A stretch of 11,778 nt of DNA from JAADHY01 sp964428935 (GTDB lineage: Bacteria > Planctomycetota > Planctomycetia > Planctomycetales > Planctomycetaceae). A program made the translations under genes and the position numbers. The notes under the pieces are model-generated. The model made no database searches. It saw nothing but the letters and a program-made list of their open reading frames with translations, and had not been told where the DNA came from. The stretch is from positions 1 through 11,778 of the forward strand of contig CAYSAG010000156.1 in assembly GCA_964428935.1 (NCBI GenBank), written 5' to 3'. This document shows, piece after piece, positions 1 to 7,556 of the stretch (position 1 is its first letter; each line of letters begins with the position of its first letter).

Positions 1-917
1 AATTCCACCACCGTGCCCAGGCTCTCCGTTGCCGAGGCTTTGGCAATGACCTTCAGCGACACTTCGGCCTGGTGCAACAAGTGGAACCCCAAGAAGGCCG
101 GGTCGCAGACACGAACGCACGGGTTGTCGACGTGGTGGTAGTAGAACAGGTCGACGCCGCGAGCGGCCAGCTGCTCCAAAAGGCCCGACCGGTGAAGAGC
201 CTGAACCACGCCGCCGTGTCCGTCCGGAGCCGTCGCCAGCCGTCCTTTCGCCTCCAGCAACAAGCGTCCCGTCGCCGCGTCCAGACAGGGCATTTCTCCC
301 TGTTGGAAGAAGGAGACGTTTTCCGCTCCCAGCCCAAAGTAGTCGTGCTCGCGGAAAAACTCGACGGTCTGCTCGTGCGTGGCCCGGCTGGTCATGACCA
401 AGTAGGGCACGACCGACCCGTAACGACGCCCCACGGCCACGAGGGACTCGGCAAACAGTTGAAACAGCGAGCAGCCCGAGACGGGACCAATCGGGTAAAG
501 ACCTTTCGGACGAGGGAAGCCGAGCCGCGTGCCCTGACCGCCGGCCACCACCAGCGCGGCCACCCGACCTGCTTTCAACGCCGCCTCGCCCAATTCGGTC
601 GCTTCTTGCCACCGCCGCCGCTCTTCGTCCGTTCGCGGCAGGCGCAAAATCGACCGGGCTGGTTGGAGGCGGCCGAGTTCCTCAGGCGAAACCCCGGGCG
701 ACCGCCCGAGGCGCCGGTACTGTTCGTAGAGCCCCGCCAGCCGGCGCAGGTCCGTCTGCTCCAACTGCTCGCAGAACGCCTCCCGCTCGGCCGGCGACAA
801 CTCGTTCCACCACCGCAAGACGTGCTCCTGACCCACCTCGCGCAGCCGGGCCCGCAACTCATTCGACACTCCCACCAAGTCCCCGCTCTCGCAACCCGAA
901 CCCACGCGGTCACTCAT
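1..917 (-). CDS. UDPGP-family (UAP1-like) sugar-1-phosphate uridylyltransferase, 3' end cut by window
   Basis: Reading leftward from ATG at 917, 305 codons stay open to the window edge, so the C-terminal part is missing. The nucleotide-binding signature GGQGTRLG lies at residues 126-133, followed by the PKG triplet at 137-139. PDGHGG (231-236) and VDNP (263-266) match the uridine and sugar pocket of eukaryotic-type UDP-GlcNAc pyrophosphorylases (UAP1/AGX). Family enzymes make UDP-sugars from UTP and a sugar-1-phosphate in the cytoplasm, feeding cell-envelope or glycan synthesis. Whether GlcNAc-1-P, GalNAc-1-P or glucose-1-P is used cannot be told here. Residues 1-115 form the usual N-terminal helical lead-in rich in Glu, Arg and Leu. 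The Shine-Dalgarno is weak (AAGAGAAAG well upstream). The long plus-strand frame over the same bases has no recognisable domain and is treated as a shadow. Confidence 0.9.
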   Translation of the reverse strand, partial: MSDRVGSGCESGDLVGVSNELRARLREVGQEHVLRWWNELSPAEREAFCEQLEQTDLRRLAGLYEQYRRLGRSPGVSPEELGRLQPARSILRLPRTDEERRRWQEATELGEAALKAGRVAALVVAGGQGTRLGFPRPKGLYPIGPVSGCSLFQLFAESLVAVGRRYGSVVPYLVMTSRATHEQTVEFFREHDYFGLGAENVSFFQQGEMPCLDAATGRLLLEAKGRLATAPDGHGGVVQALHRSGLLEQLAARGVDLFYYHHVDNPCVRVCDPAFLGFHLLHQAEVSLKVIAKASATESLGTVVE

Positions 918-1024
918 CGGTCGCTCGCACTTTCTCTTTTCGCTTTGCTCGTCCGCTGCAAGAACGCTTTCCGACGCCCTCTTGGCCGCCAGAGCGTTTT
1001 CGAAACAGAGTGGCAGACGTGACA

Positions 1025-1082
1025 CGGCCGCTCGCCAGCGGCCGCGGTGCTGCTCACCGCTCGAACCTGCGAAGGCCTTCGC
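1025..1082 (-). terminator. Pair of GC-rich inverted repeats after the DUF5658-like gene
   Basis: An 8-bp perfect stem with a 4-nt loop is at 1025-1044 (CGGCCGCT / AGCGGCCG). A 14-bp perfect palindrome, GCGAAGGCCTTCGC, is at 1069-1082. Both lie just downstream of the stop codon at 1086-1088, in the 168-bp gap before the next gene. Neither is followed by a U-tract, so a textbook intrinsic terminator is not supported. They may be transcript-end stabilisers or Rho-related structures. The rest of 918-1085 shows nothing recognisable. Confidence 0.35.
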
Positions 1083-1085
1083 CCG

Positions 1086-1484
1086 TCACAGCGAGGTCCT
1101 GAGCAGCAGCCACAGACTGTACCCAATGACGACGCACACCAGCCCAGTGCCGACGTTCAAGACCCACCGCGCCAAATCTTTGCGTCGCAAGGCAATGACC
1201 TGAGCCACGACGACTGTGGCCGCGACCATGGTAAACTTGAAAGCCACCAGGCCTTTTATGCCCCAGTGGTAGAGGAAGTACCGAGCCACTGCGTTGCCCT
1301 CGGTCAGCACGACGCTGGTGCGGCCGTCGGCACTGTGACGCAAAATGACGTAGGTCATGAAGGCGTCAATGGCGCTGGCCAGAATGAACAGGCACGTCTC
1401 CCGCTCCAACGGCAATTGCTTGCCGAAGACAAACCGCACCACCGCCCGCAACCAACGAACCGGCTCGAATCCCGTCCAAACCAT
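1086..1484 (-). CDS. Small integral membrane protein, DUF5658-like
   Basis: A 132-residue protein with three predicted membrane helices at about residues 31-49, 73-98 and 107-128. The motif ASAIDAFMTYVIL in helix 1, and EGNAVARYFLYHWG leading into helix 2, resemble the DUF5658 pattern of an Asp/Thr helix followed by E.NP-like, WG. and K residues. No function is known for the family. The start at ATG 1484 is chosen because GGAG sits 6 nt upstream. The frame is open further upstream to 1664, but that extension is Arg/Thr-rich, hydrophilic and lacks a good ribosome site (ATG at 1550 has none). A shared transcript with the phosphoesterase gene is possible but unproven, since 194 bp separate them and contain a hairpin. 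The DUF assignment is from memory of the family pattern. Confidence 0.75.
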   Translation of the reverse strand: MVWTGFEPVRWLRAVVRFVFGKQLPLERETCLFILASAIDAFMTYVILRHSADGRTSVVLTEGNAVARYFLYHWGIKGLVAFKFTMVAATVVVAQVIALRRKDLARWVLNVGTGLVCVVIGYSLWLLLRTSL

Positions 1485-1632
1485 GAGTGGCTCCAACTGA
1501 TTGACAACTGCTGTGTTCCCCGTGCGGGTCGCTGCCCGCTCAGTCCCCATTGTGCCGGAAGCGGCTGCCCGGCGAAAGGTGTCTCTGACGGTTCTAGGAT
1601 TTCGACCAACCTTGTCTGTGGTGCAGCCTGCC

Positions 1633-1652
1633 CGGACCGGTCCGCCGGTCCG
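1633..1652 (-). terminator. GC-rich hairpin downstream of the phosphoesterase gene
   Basis: CGGACCG (1633-1639) and CGGTCCG (1646-1652) form a perfect 7-bp stem with a 6-nt loop. It begins 27 nt after the phosphoesterase stop codon on the transcribed strand. No U-tract follows. The position suggests a transcript-end structure; the function is inferred only. Confidence 0.35.
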
Positions 1653-1678
1653 TGGTTGCGACACGCTTTACGCCGACG

Positions 1679-2410
1679 TCACTCGGCAGCGGTGGGAGCA
1701 CCGTCGCGGCCAATGCCCGGCATTCGACCTCCCGTCCGCAACACGAACTCCGCCAGCTCGACCAACTCCGCCTCAATTCCCGCCTCCTGCATTCGGCGCA
1801 CCGTCAGGTCAATGTCGTACTCGACTCGCCGAATCTCCACACGACCGTTTTCAATGACGGCGTACGAGGCTCGAGGGTCTCCGTCCCGAGGCTGTCCGAC
1901 GCTGCCGGGGTTCACGACCACCGTCCGCTCCAACCGCAAGACGTACGGCTGGTGCGTGTGTCCCACGCAGACAAAGTCCGCGTCAATGCCCTGCAGCCGG
2001 GACTGCCACGCAGCCGGGTTGGGACCCAAGTACTCGTCCAGCGGGTCGCGAGGCGTGGCGTGAACGAGGTAGAACGTGCGGTCCTCCACCTCGAACCGGC
2101 GGGTGACAGGCAAACGGGCGACGAACTTCAGCTGACTGGAGTCGAGCTGCTGCAGGTGCAACGACCGAGTGGCAGCCGCCAGCGCGGCCAAACCGGAAGA
2201 CCGCTTCACCGGCACCCGTTGGACCAGCCCGTGGTCGTGGTTTCCCCGAATGCCAACTCGCGAGTGTTGCCGCACCCACTGCACGCACGGCTCGGCGTCG
2301 GCCGCGTAGTCGGCCACGTCGCCCAAGAAGACGCACACGTCGAACCGCTCGTCAATGGCCGACAAGGCGGCCCAGTTCGCGTGAATGTCCGCAACCAAGA
2401 GAATTCGCAT
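1679..2410 (-). CDS. Calcineurin-like metallophosphoesterase (YfcE/MJ0936-type)
   Basis: This 243-residue protein carries all five metal-binding motifs of the metallophosphoesterase fold: D8-x-H10, G30-D31, G56-N57-H58-D59, H117 (in LVHATP) and G150-H151-T-H153. NPGSVG follows at 167-172, typical of the YfcE/MJ0936 subgroup (Metallophos_2). Members are two-metal cytoplasmic phosphodiesterases or phosphatases; the physiological substrate is usually unknown and is unknown here. The C-terminal 40 residues are charged and poorly conserved-looking. ATG at 2410 is preferred because MRILLVADIHAN starts exactly at the first beta strand. A TTG two codons upstream (2416) is possible. Neither start has a convincing Shine-Dalgarno. 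Confidence 0.9.
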   Translation of the reverse strand: MRILLVADIHANWAALSAIDERFDVCVFLGDVADYAADAEPCVQWVRQHSRVGIRGNHDHGLVQRVPVKRSSGLAALAAATRSLHLQQLDSSQLKFVARLPVTRRFEVEDRTFYLVHATPRDPLDEYLGPNPAAWQSRLQGIDADFVCVGHTHQPYVLRLERTVVVNPGSVGQPRDGDPRASYAVIENGRVEIRRVEYDIDLTVRRMQEAGIEAELVELAEFVLRTGGRMPGIGRDGAPTAAE

Positions 2411-2649
2411 CGGCAAGAGCCGGCCGAGTCGTTCCCTCTCTACTCAAGAAGCCCCACGAACAAGACGAAGCCCCCACGCGTCGGCAGACGACACCGAACA
2501 CCGCTTCGTCCGGCCGGTTCCCATCTTAGCGTCGCACCAGCACCGACCCAACGGAGCAGACTGGAAAGGCGAACAGGCTCACCGGCCGTTCTGTAACCAA
2601 GCGGGACGTAAACCGACAGACTTTCGGGCACCGCGCTGGTTTCTTGCAA

Positions 2650-2693
2650 GCCCGCCCCGGCCAGCCAAACGCCTTCGGCTGCCCGCCCCGGCC
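2650..2693. repeat. 13-bp direct repeat flanking an imperfect stem
   Basis: GCCCGCCCCGGCC occurs identically at 2650-2662 and 2681-2693, 31 bp start to start. The 18-bp spacer (2663-2680) can fold on itself: AGCC pairs with GGCT, then one mismatch, then AA with TT, around a CGCC loop. This could be a repetitive intergenic element or a protein-binding site. Only one copy of the unit was noticed in this window. Confidence 0.5.
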
Positions 2694-2790
2694 TGTGAGT
2701 GTCGCCGACTCGAAACCACCGACCCCTGCAGAGGCCAACCGGACGGGACCAGACCCCAACGTGAACGAAACATGGTTCGGGACGCAGGAC

Positions 2791-2807
2791 GGGACGGAGC
2801 GCGTCCC
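2791..2807 (-). terminator. Hairpin downstream of the small secreted-protein gene
   Basis: GGGACG (2791-2796) and CGTCCC (2802-2807) form a perfect 6-bp stem with a 5-nt loop, 47 nt after the stop codon of the gene at 2855-3196. There is no U-tract. A transcript-end role is inferred from position. Confidence 0.3.
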
Positions 2808-2854
2808 TCCGGAAAGAACGTGAACGTTGTCGACGCTTTTCGCCAAATGAACGT

Positions 2855-3196
2855 CTACCAGCCCCAGGGCCGGTAACGAAAAGCCTGCTGCCGCAGAATG
2901 GTGACGTCCGAACTGTTGCCGCTCCGCAAGTAAATCGTGTTGTAACGGTAGACGCTTCGAGCCGCAAAGCCCCAGCCGGGCGCCGGCAAGGCTCGACGGT
3001 AGGCCGACCGGCTCTCGGGCACCGGGTAGTTCACCTGTCCATTGGCGGGCACGTGGCTGAAGTAGGAGCGGCGAAACATCCAGTCTTCGGCGGGTGCCGG
3101 CCGTGTGACGGCGAGCAGCAGGCACAGGGTGCCGCCAGCTGCCAGCAGGCAGGGTCGAAGTGGAAGTCGGGTTTTTTGCGGAGGGGACGAGAACAC
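2855..3196 (-). CDS. Small secreted hypothetical protein
   Basis: A 113-residue protein with a clear signal peptide: basic N-region (KTRLPLRP), hydrophobic core at about 17-30 (LLAAGGTLCLLLAV), and an APA-type cleavage site at about residue 36. The Cys in the core is not in a lipobox, so Sec signal peptidase I is expected. The mature part, about 77 residues, is rich in Tyr, Arg, Ser and Pro: WMFRRSYFSH, YPVPESRSAYR, then SGNSSDVTILRQ and an aromatic end RYRPWGW. I recall similar short exported proteins in planctomycetes, but no function is known. The start is GTG at 3196, with AAAGG 7 nt upstream. The gene follows gyrB in the same direction across 174 bp holding inverted repeats, so it is probably transcribed separately. 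Confidence 0.75.
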   Translation of the reverse strand: MFSSPPQKTRLPLRPCLLAAGGTLCLLLAVTRPAPAEDWMFRRSYFSHVPANGQVNYPVPESRSAYRRALPAPGWGFAARSVYRYNTIYLRSGNSSDVTILRQQAFRYRPWGW

Positions 3197-3271
3197 GGTG
3201 GGGCCTTTCGAGCACAGGTGTTGATTTCTGGCAGCACGCGTTGCTTTTTCTCAACGTCCAAACGGCCTAGA

Positions 3272-3366
3272 CCGGACGTCTGCGGCCGTCCGGGACTGGA
3301 ACACACGAGACTGCACACCCTGTGCCACTTGCAGCCGGGACCACGCGCCGGGCTCCTGGCGGCTGC
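3272..3366 (-). terminator. Two inverted repeats after gyrB
   Basis: GCAGCCG (3331-3337) and CGGCTGC (3360-3366) form a 7-bp stem starting 4 nt after the gyrB stop, with a 22-nt GC-rich loop. CCGGACG (3272-3278) and CGTCCGG (3287-3293) form a second perfect 7-bp stem with an 8-nt loop. Neither has a U-tract. A weaker 5-bp stem (CGTTG 3239-3243, CAACG 3252-3256) lies further on, around a pyrimidine loop. Together they mark the likely end of the dnaN-dciA-gyrB transcript. Confidence 0.4.
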
Positions 3367-3370
3367 ACCC

Positions 3371-6013
3371 CTACACGTCCAGCTCTTTCACGTCCAAAGC
3401 GTGCTTCTGAATGAACTCGCGCCGCGGCTCGACATGGTCACCCATGAGCAGCCGAAAAATCTCGTCGGCCGCGGCCGCGTCCTCCATGGTCACCCGCAGC
3501 AGGACACGGGTGCTGGCGTCCATGGTCGTCGCCCACAGCTCCTCCGGGTCCATTTCCCCCAGACCCTTGAACCGCGTAATTTTCAGTCCTTTCTCGCCCA
3601 GCTTCCTCAGCGAGGGCAGCAGCTCGCGCAGGCTGCTCAATTCGACCGTGCCGTCGTCGCTTTCGATTCGGAAGGGGTAGTACGGCTCTCCGTCCCTCAG
3701 TCCCGCACTCATCAAGTCCTTCAGCCCGAAGCCAAAGCCCTTCAGTCGGCGAAGGGTCTCGTTGATCGTTCGGACCTCATGCAGCTCCACCACTTGAAGC
3801 TCCTCGCCCGGCGGAGGTTGTTCTTCTTGACCGCCGGCTCCCTGCGGGCCGCCGTTTTCGTCGGCCACGGTCAGCTCGCCGCCCCGCTTCCGCTCTTCCG
3901 ACTCCAGGAACGCGTCCAGCGACTCCTTGTCCGCAAACCAGTGCTCCTCGCGTCCAATGAAGACGCGGAACCTCGGCAAGAGCCCCTCCGGGGTCGCGTG
4001 GTGAGTAGCCAGGTACCGCAGGTCAATGCCTCGCCGCTCCAGCGCCTCCAGCGGCTCCTCCAACTGCTCCATTAGCTCGACCACGCGCCGCAAGTCCGAG
4101 CCTTCAAACACTGTGCCGTCGTCGACGACCACTCGGGCTCCGTCCATTCCCAGCTCGACCAACTCCTTCATCATTTGCTCGTCCGTCTCGACGTACCGCA
4201 CCTTCTTCCTCTGAACGACGCGGTACAGCGGCGGCTGAGCAATGTACACACACCCGTGCTCAATCAGGGGTCTCAAGTGACGGAAAAAGAACGTCAGCAG
4301 CAAGGTGCGAATGTGACTGCCGTCGACGTCGGCGTCGGTCATTAGAATGATTTTCCCGTAGCGGCGTTTCCGCACGTCCTCCAGCTCAGCCCCCGGCGGC
4401 ACACCAATGGCCCGGAAAATGCTCTCGATTTCGTTGTTGCCAAGGACCTTGACCAGCTGAGCCTTCTCGACGTTCAGGATTTTTCCTCGGAGGGGCAACA
4501 CGGCCTGGGTTTCGGAGTCGCGCCCCGTGTCGGCCGACCCGCCCGCCGAGTCGCCTTCCACTAGGTAGAGTTCCGTGCTCTCCATTTCCCGACTGCGGCA
4601 GTCCCGCAGTTTCTCGGGCAACCCGCTGGTTGTCATGGCCCCCTTCCGACGAACCATTTCGCGGGCGCGCCGTGCCGCCTCGCGAGCCTCGGCCGCCGTC
4701 AGCCCCTTCTGTGCAATGGCCTTCGCGACGGAGGGGTTCTCCTCGAAGAACCGGCTCAACCCCTCGAAGACAACTGACGTGACAATTCCCTCGACTTCGC
4801 TGTTTCCGAGCTTTGTTTTTGTTTGTCCCTCAAACTGCGGGTCTGGCACACGTACCGCCAAAACCGCGGTCAAGCCCTCTCGAAAGTCGTCACCGGTCGG
4901 TGTGCGGTCCTTAAAGATTCCCTCACGCTTCCCGTAGTTGTTGATGGCGCGTGTCAAAGCGTTCCGGAAACCGCTTAAATGAGTCCCCCCTTCCAGGTTG
5001 TAAATGTTGTTTGCAAAACACCGGACGTCTTCACTGGCCGACGTGGTGTACTGCAAGGCCACGTCCACTTCGACGTCGCTTTGCTTGCCCGTAATGTGAA
5101 TGACATTCGAGAAAAGAGGCGTCTCGGTTCTGTTCAGGTACTCGACGAACTCCACAATTCCGCGCTCGTACTTGAACTCGTCGGACTGCCCGGTGCGTTC
5201 GTCGATTAAGCGAATTTGAAGGCCGGCGTTCAAAAAGGCCAATTCCTGGAGCCGTTTCGCCAGAACGTCGTAAGAAAAGCGAGTGTCCGGGAAAATTTCG
5301 GGGTCGGGAAAGAAGGTAATTTTCGTTCCGGTCTTCTCCGTTTTCCCCAACCGCTTCAGCGGCTCGACCACCTTCCCGCGGGCAAACCCCATGGTCCAGA
5401 CGTGGCCCTCGCGGCGGACCTCCACCTGCAGCCACTCGCTCAGGGCGTTGACGGCCGTCAAGCCCACGCCGTGGAGCCCGCCTGTGCCCGTCTTGTAGCC
5501 GCCCTGTCGGTCGAACTTCGCCCCGGCGTGCAGCTTCGTGAAGACCACTTCGAGCGCAGACCGACCGCCCAGCTCCGGCATTGGTCCCACCGGAATGCCG
5601 CGGCCGTCGTCCACCACAGTGACGCTTCCGTCCGCGTTGATCCGGACCCGGATGAAGGTCGCGTGCCCGTTGACGGCCTCGTCGACGCTGTTGTCGACGA
5701 CTTCGAAAACCAGGTGGTGCAAGCCGCGCGACGTCGTGTCGCCAATGTACATGGCCGGCCGGCGCCGAATGCCTTCGACGCCCTCCAGCGCGCGAATTTG
5801 CTTTTCCGTGTACTCCGTTTGTGCTCGAGCGACGCCTGCCTGTGGGGCTTCGGAGCTCCCAGCCGCCTCGCCCGAGTTCTCTGACAAGTCACCAACTTGT
5901 CGCTCGTTCGGCTCCACCAACTCTTCCACTCCTTCTTCTACCGCTTCCTTTCTGGCGTTTCCTGTGCCTGGCAAGGTGGCGGACCTGCCGCCCACGCAAC
6001 CGACTCCGACCAC
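3371..6013 (-). CDS. gyrB: DNA gyrase subunit B
   Basis: An 880-residue GyrB that, with GyrA, introduces negative supercoils using ATP. The GHKL ATPase core shows N108 in VVDNSVDEA, DDGRGIP (135-141), GLHGVGLTAVN (179-189) and the QTK loop Q397-K399. The TOPRIM domain has catalytic E486 in YLVEGDSAGG, D560/D562 in MTDADVDG and PLRGK ending at K511. The C-terminal signature KGLGEMDPEELWATTMD is at 816-832. D488 and K511 correspond to E. coli D426 and K447, and both are wild type. About 150 residues (610-760) form the long DNA-gate insertion, as in E. coli. The first 66 residues are an acidic, low-complexity extension before TEYTEKQIRALEG. The start is GTG 6013 (GGTGAG 5 nt upstream); GTG 5995 (GGAG 8 nt upstream) is nearly as good. 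It lies 27 bp after dciA, so co-transcription is likely. Confidence 0.98.
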   Translation of the reverse strand: MVGVGCVGGRSATLPGTGNARKEAVEEGVEELVEPNERQVGDLSENSGEAAGSSEAPQAGVARAQTEYTEKQIRALEGVEGIRRRPAMYIGDTTSRGLHHLVFEVVDNSVDEAVNGHATFIRVRINADGSVTVVDDGRGIPVGPMPELGGRSALEVVFTKLHAGAKFDRQGGYKTGTGGLHGVGLTAVNALSEWLQVEVRREGHVWTMGFARGKVVEPLKRLGKTEKTGTKITFFPDPEIFPDTRFSYDVLAKRLQELAFLNAGLQIRLIDERTGQSDEFKYERGIVEFVEYLNRTETPLFSNVIHITGKQSDVEVDVALQYTTSASEDVRCFANNIYNLEGGTHLSGFRNALTRAINNYGKREGIFKDRTPTGDDFREGLTAVLAVRVPDPQFEGQTKTKLGNSEVEGIVTSVVFEGLSRFFEENPSVAKAIAQKGLTAAEAREAARRAREMVRRKGAMTTSGLPEKLRDCRSREMESTELYLVEGDSAGGSADTGRDSETQAVLPLRGKILNVEKAQLVKVLGNNEIESIFRAIGVPPGAELEDVRKRRYGKIILMTDADVDGSHIRTLLLTFFFRHLRPLIEHGCVYIAQPPLYRVVQRKKVRYVETDEQMMKELVELGMDGARVVVDDGTVFEGSDLRRVVELMEQLEEPLEALERRGIDLRYLATHHATPEGLLPRFRVFIGREEHWFADKESLDAFLESEERKRGGELTVADENGGPQGAGGQEEQPPPGEELQVVELHEVRTINETLRRLKGFGFGLKDLMSAGLRDGEPYYPFRIESDDGTVELSSLRELLPSLRKLGEKGLKITRFKGLGEMDPEELWATTMDASTRVLLRVTMEDAAAADEIFRLLMGDHVEPRREFIQKHALDVKELDV

Positions 6014-6040
6014 GTGCTCTCACCGCGCTCGGAGCGCCGC

Positions 6041-6361
6041 TCAGTCTGCCTCCAAGCTTCCGCGCAGGACGAACTTCACGTCCCGAATGCGAAAGTCGGG
6101 CCGTAACGACCGCAGCCTTTCCAGAATCGCCCCCTTGTGGAACGACTCCAGCTCGCTCAGCAGGGCCGCGTGAGCCACTCCGACCCGCAGCACGCCGTTC
6201 CGCACTCCCAGCACCCGCGTGCGCTTCGCAAACTTCGCCCCCGCCGCCTCAGACCACGCGTCCTGCAACTGCTGGTCGCCCGCCTGTCGCGCCCAGCCGC
6301 GCTGGACGATCAACTTCGACAGGGCGTCGGCCAAGCGTACCGGCTCGCCTCCACGACGCAC
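6041..6361 (-). CDS. dciA: DUF721 protein, DciA-type replicative helicase operator
   Basis: A 106-residue protein covering just the DUF721 domain: a conserved Trp at 36 (DAWSEAAGAKFAKRT), the core strand NGVLRVGVAHAALLSELESF (55-74), then a helix and the closing strand IRDVKFVLRG. DUF721 proteins named DciA load or operate the DnaB helicase in the many bacteria that lack DnaC/DnaI, so it should act at the replication fork. It sits tightly between dnaN and gyrB. GTG at 6361 is chosen because AGGGAG lies 7 nt upstream. TTG at 6367, overlapping the dnaN stop as TTGA and using GGAAGG, is an alternative. Either way translation is probably coupled to dnaN. Many DciA proteins have extra C- or N-terminal extensions; this one is minimal. 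Confidence 0.85.
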   Translation of the reverse strand: MRRGGEPVRLADALSKLIVQRGWARQAGDQQLQDAWSEAAGAKFAKRTRVLGVRNGVLRVGVAHAALLSELESFHKGAILERLRSLRPDFRIRDVKFVLRGSLEAD

Positions 6362-6363
6362 CG

Positions 6364-7494
6364 TCAAACTCCCTTCCGCTCCAGTGGCATGACCACGTAC
6401 ACGTACCCGTCTTCGGCCTCAAACACGCCCGGGCTGTCTGCGTCCGTGAACCGAAAACGAACGTTCGTGCCTGGGTCGAGCACCCGCAGGTACTCCACCA
6501 AAAACTGCGGGTCGAATCGAATGACCACTTCCTCGCCCTCGTAGGCAATCGGAAGCTCCACTTTGGCCTGACCTCGCTGAGCGGCGGCACTTCTAAGAGT
6601 GAGCAGTCCTTTGGCGAAGAAGAAGTCCACGCCGCGCGTTTCGGCGTCCATGACAATTTGAGCCTGACGAACGGCTCGGTAAAAAGCCGAACAGGGCAGG
6701 TCGACCGTGTGACGGCTTTCAGACGGAATGGCCTTTCTGTACGGCGGAAAGCGGCCTTCCAAAAGACGGCAGTAAACCGTCGTTTGTCCCGTACGAAACA
6801 GACCTTCGTTTGAATGGAAAACGAATCTTACCGCCTCGTCTTTGTCCTCGTCGATTGACCGTTCCACAATCGCCAGCGCTCGGGTTGGAACAATGATTTG
6901 TTCCGACTCCGCCGGTTCTGCACCTTCCTGACTAAAACTGGTCCACGCCAAAGCCAGACGACGCGTGTCCGTCGCCACCAAATTCAGTTTGTCCTCTTCG
7001 AATTCGAACAGAACGCCGCTCAAAGCGTAACGAACGCTTTCCATTTCCGCGGCGAAAACCGTCCGGTGAATGAGTTTCCGGAGCTCGCCGGCTGGACACG
7101 AGAAAAACTTCTCGTCCTCAAACGAGGGGACAGGTGGAAACTCCAACGGGTCGCGGTAGGACAGACGAAACTCGCTGCTCGCTCCGCAGCGCAACGTCGT
7201 GCTCTCACCGTCGACTTCCAGCTCGACCGTCTCCGACTCGGTCTCGCGGAGGATTTGCCCGAACTCGTCGCTCGGCAACAAGACGTCGAGCTCGTGCGTC
7301 ACCCCCTCCACCCCAGACAGCTCGTGCCGAACGGCCGTTTCCTGGTCGGTGGCGAGCATGGACGTTTTCTCCGGCCGAATTTCGAGCTTCACCGACCTCA
7401 ACACCTCTCGGGTCGTCCGGCTCGCACTCGGAACCGCTCCGCTGACCCGCTGGTACGCCTCTGTCAGCTCGTTTCGAGGAAAGACAACCTTCAT
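6364..7494 (-). CDS. dnaN: DNA polymerase III sliding clamp (beta subunit)
   Basis: A 376-residue beta clamp with the three repeated clamp domains at about 1-122, 130-250 and 255-371. Diagnostic stretches are TDTRRLALAW (175-184), EGRFPPYRKAIPSE (246-259) and the C-terminal YVVMPLERKGV (366-376). The usual end is MPM/L plus one or two residues; here it continues five beyond MPL. The homodimeric ring tethers polymerase III and many repair proteins to DNA. The start is ATG 7494, with AAGGTGG a few bases upstream, and the protein begins MKVVFPRNEL as expected. The frame is open for 41 more codons upstream, but those are not clamp-like. It heads the dnaN-dciA-gyrB cluster. recF, often next in other bacteria, is absent. 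Confidence 0.97.
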   Translation of the reverse strand: MKVVFPRNELTEAYQRVSGAVPSASRTTREVLRSVKLEIRPEKTSMLATDQETAVRHELSGVEGVTHELDVLLPSDEFGQILRETESETVELEVDGESTTLRCGASSEFRLSYRDPLEFPPVPSFEDEKFFSCPAGELRKLIHRTVFAAEMESVRYALSGVLFEFEEDKLNLVATDTRRLALAWTSFSQEGAEPAESEQIIVPTRALAIVERSIDEDKDEAVRFVFHSNEGLFRTGQTTVYCRLLEGRFPPYRKAIPSESRHTVDLPCSAFYRAVRQAQIVMDAETRGVDFFFAKGLLTLRSAAAQRGQAKVELPIAYEGEEVVIRFDPQFLVEYLRVLDPGTNVRFRFTDADSPGVFEAEDGYVYVVMPLERKGV

Positions 7495-7535
7495 GGCTCC
7501 ACCTTCGTCCCTCAAGCCGGTTCTGCGAAAAAGTT

Positions 7536-7556
7536 CCTCCCGGTGTTTTCGGGAGG
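7536..7556 (-). promoter_or_regulatory. Perfect hairpin in the dnaN leader
   Basis: CCTCCCG (7536-7542) and CGGGAGG (7550-7556) form a perfect 7-bp stem with a 7-nt loop. On the dnaN transcript it would sit about 42 nt upstream of the ATG and display CGGGAGG, a Shine-Dalgarno-like arm, in its 3'-to-5' partner context. It could be a leader structure that tunes dnaN expression or part of the origin. There is no U-tract. Confidence 0.35.

Larger units (their letters stand above)
2411..2854. other. 444-bp intergenic region without a supported gene
   Basis: Frames on both strands are open across parts of this stretch, but they show no domain and have Arg/Ser/Pro-rich shadow-like composition. The region holds a 13-bp direct repeat (2650-2662, 2681-2693), a 10-bp direct repeat AACGTGAACG (2758-2767, 2817-2826) and a hairpin at 2791-2807. 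It should also carry the promoter for the phosphoesterase gene, but no clear -35/-10 pair was found. Confidence 0.5.

Noticed and set aside
72..1022. A 316-codon plus-strand frame opposite the sugar-nucleotide pyrophosphorylase
   Set aside because: The minus strand encodes clear UAP1-family motifs over the same bases. The plus-strand product is rich in Arg, Gln and Pro with no motif.
1485..1664. N-terminal extension of the DUF5658-like protein
   Set aside because: The extension is hydrophilic and Arg/Thr-rich without a ribosome site. GGAG 6 nt before ATG 1484 fits a 132-residue membrane protein better.
2440..2967. Minus-strand frame of 175 codons in the 444-bp gap
   Set aside because: It overlaps the signal-peptide gene in another frame, has shadow-like composition and no ribosome site.
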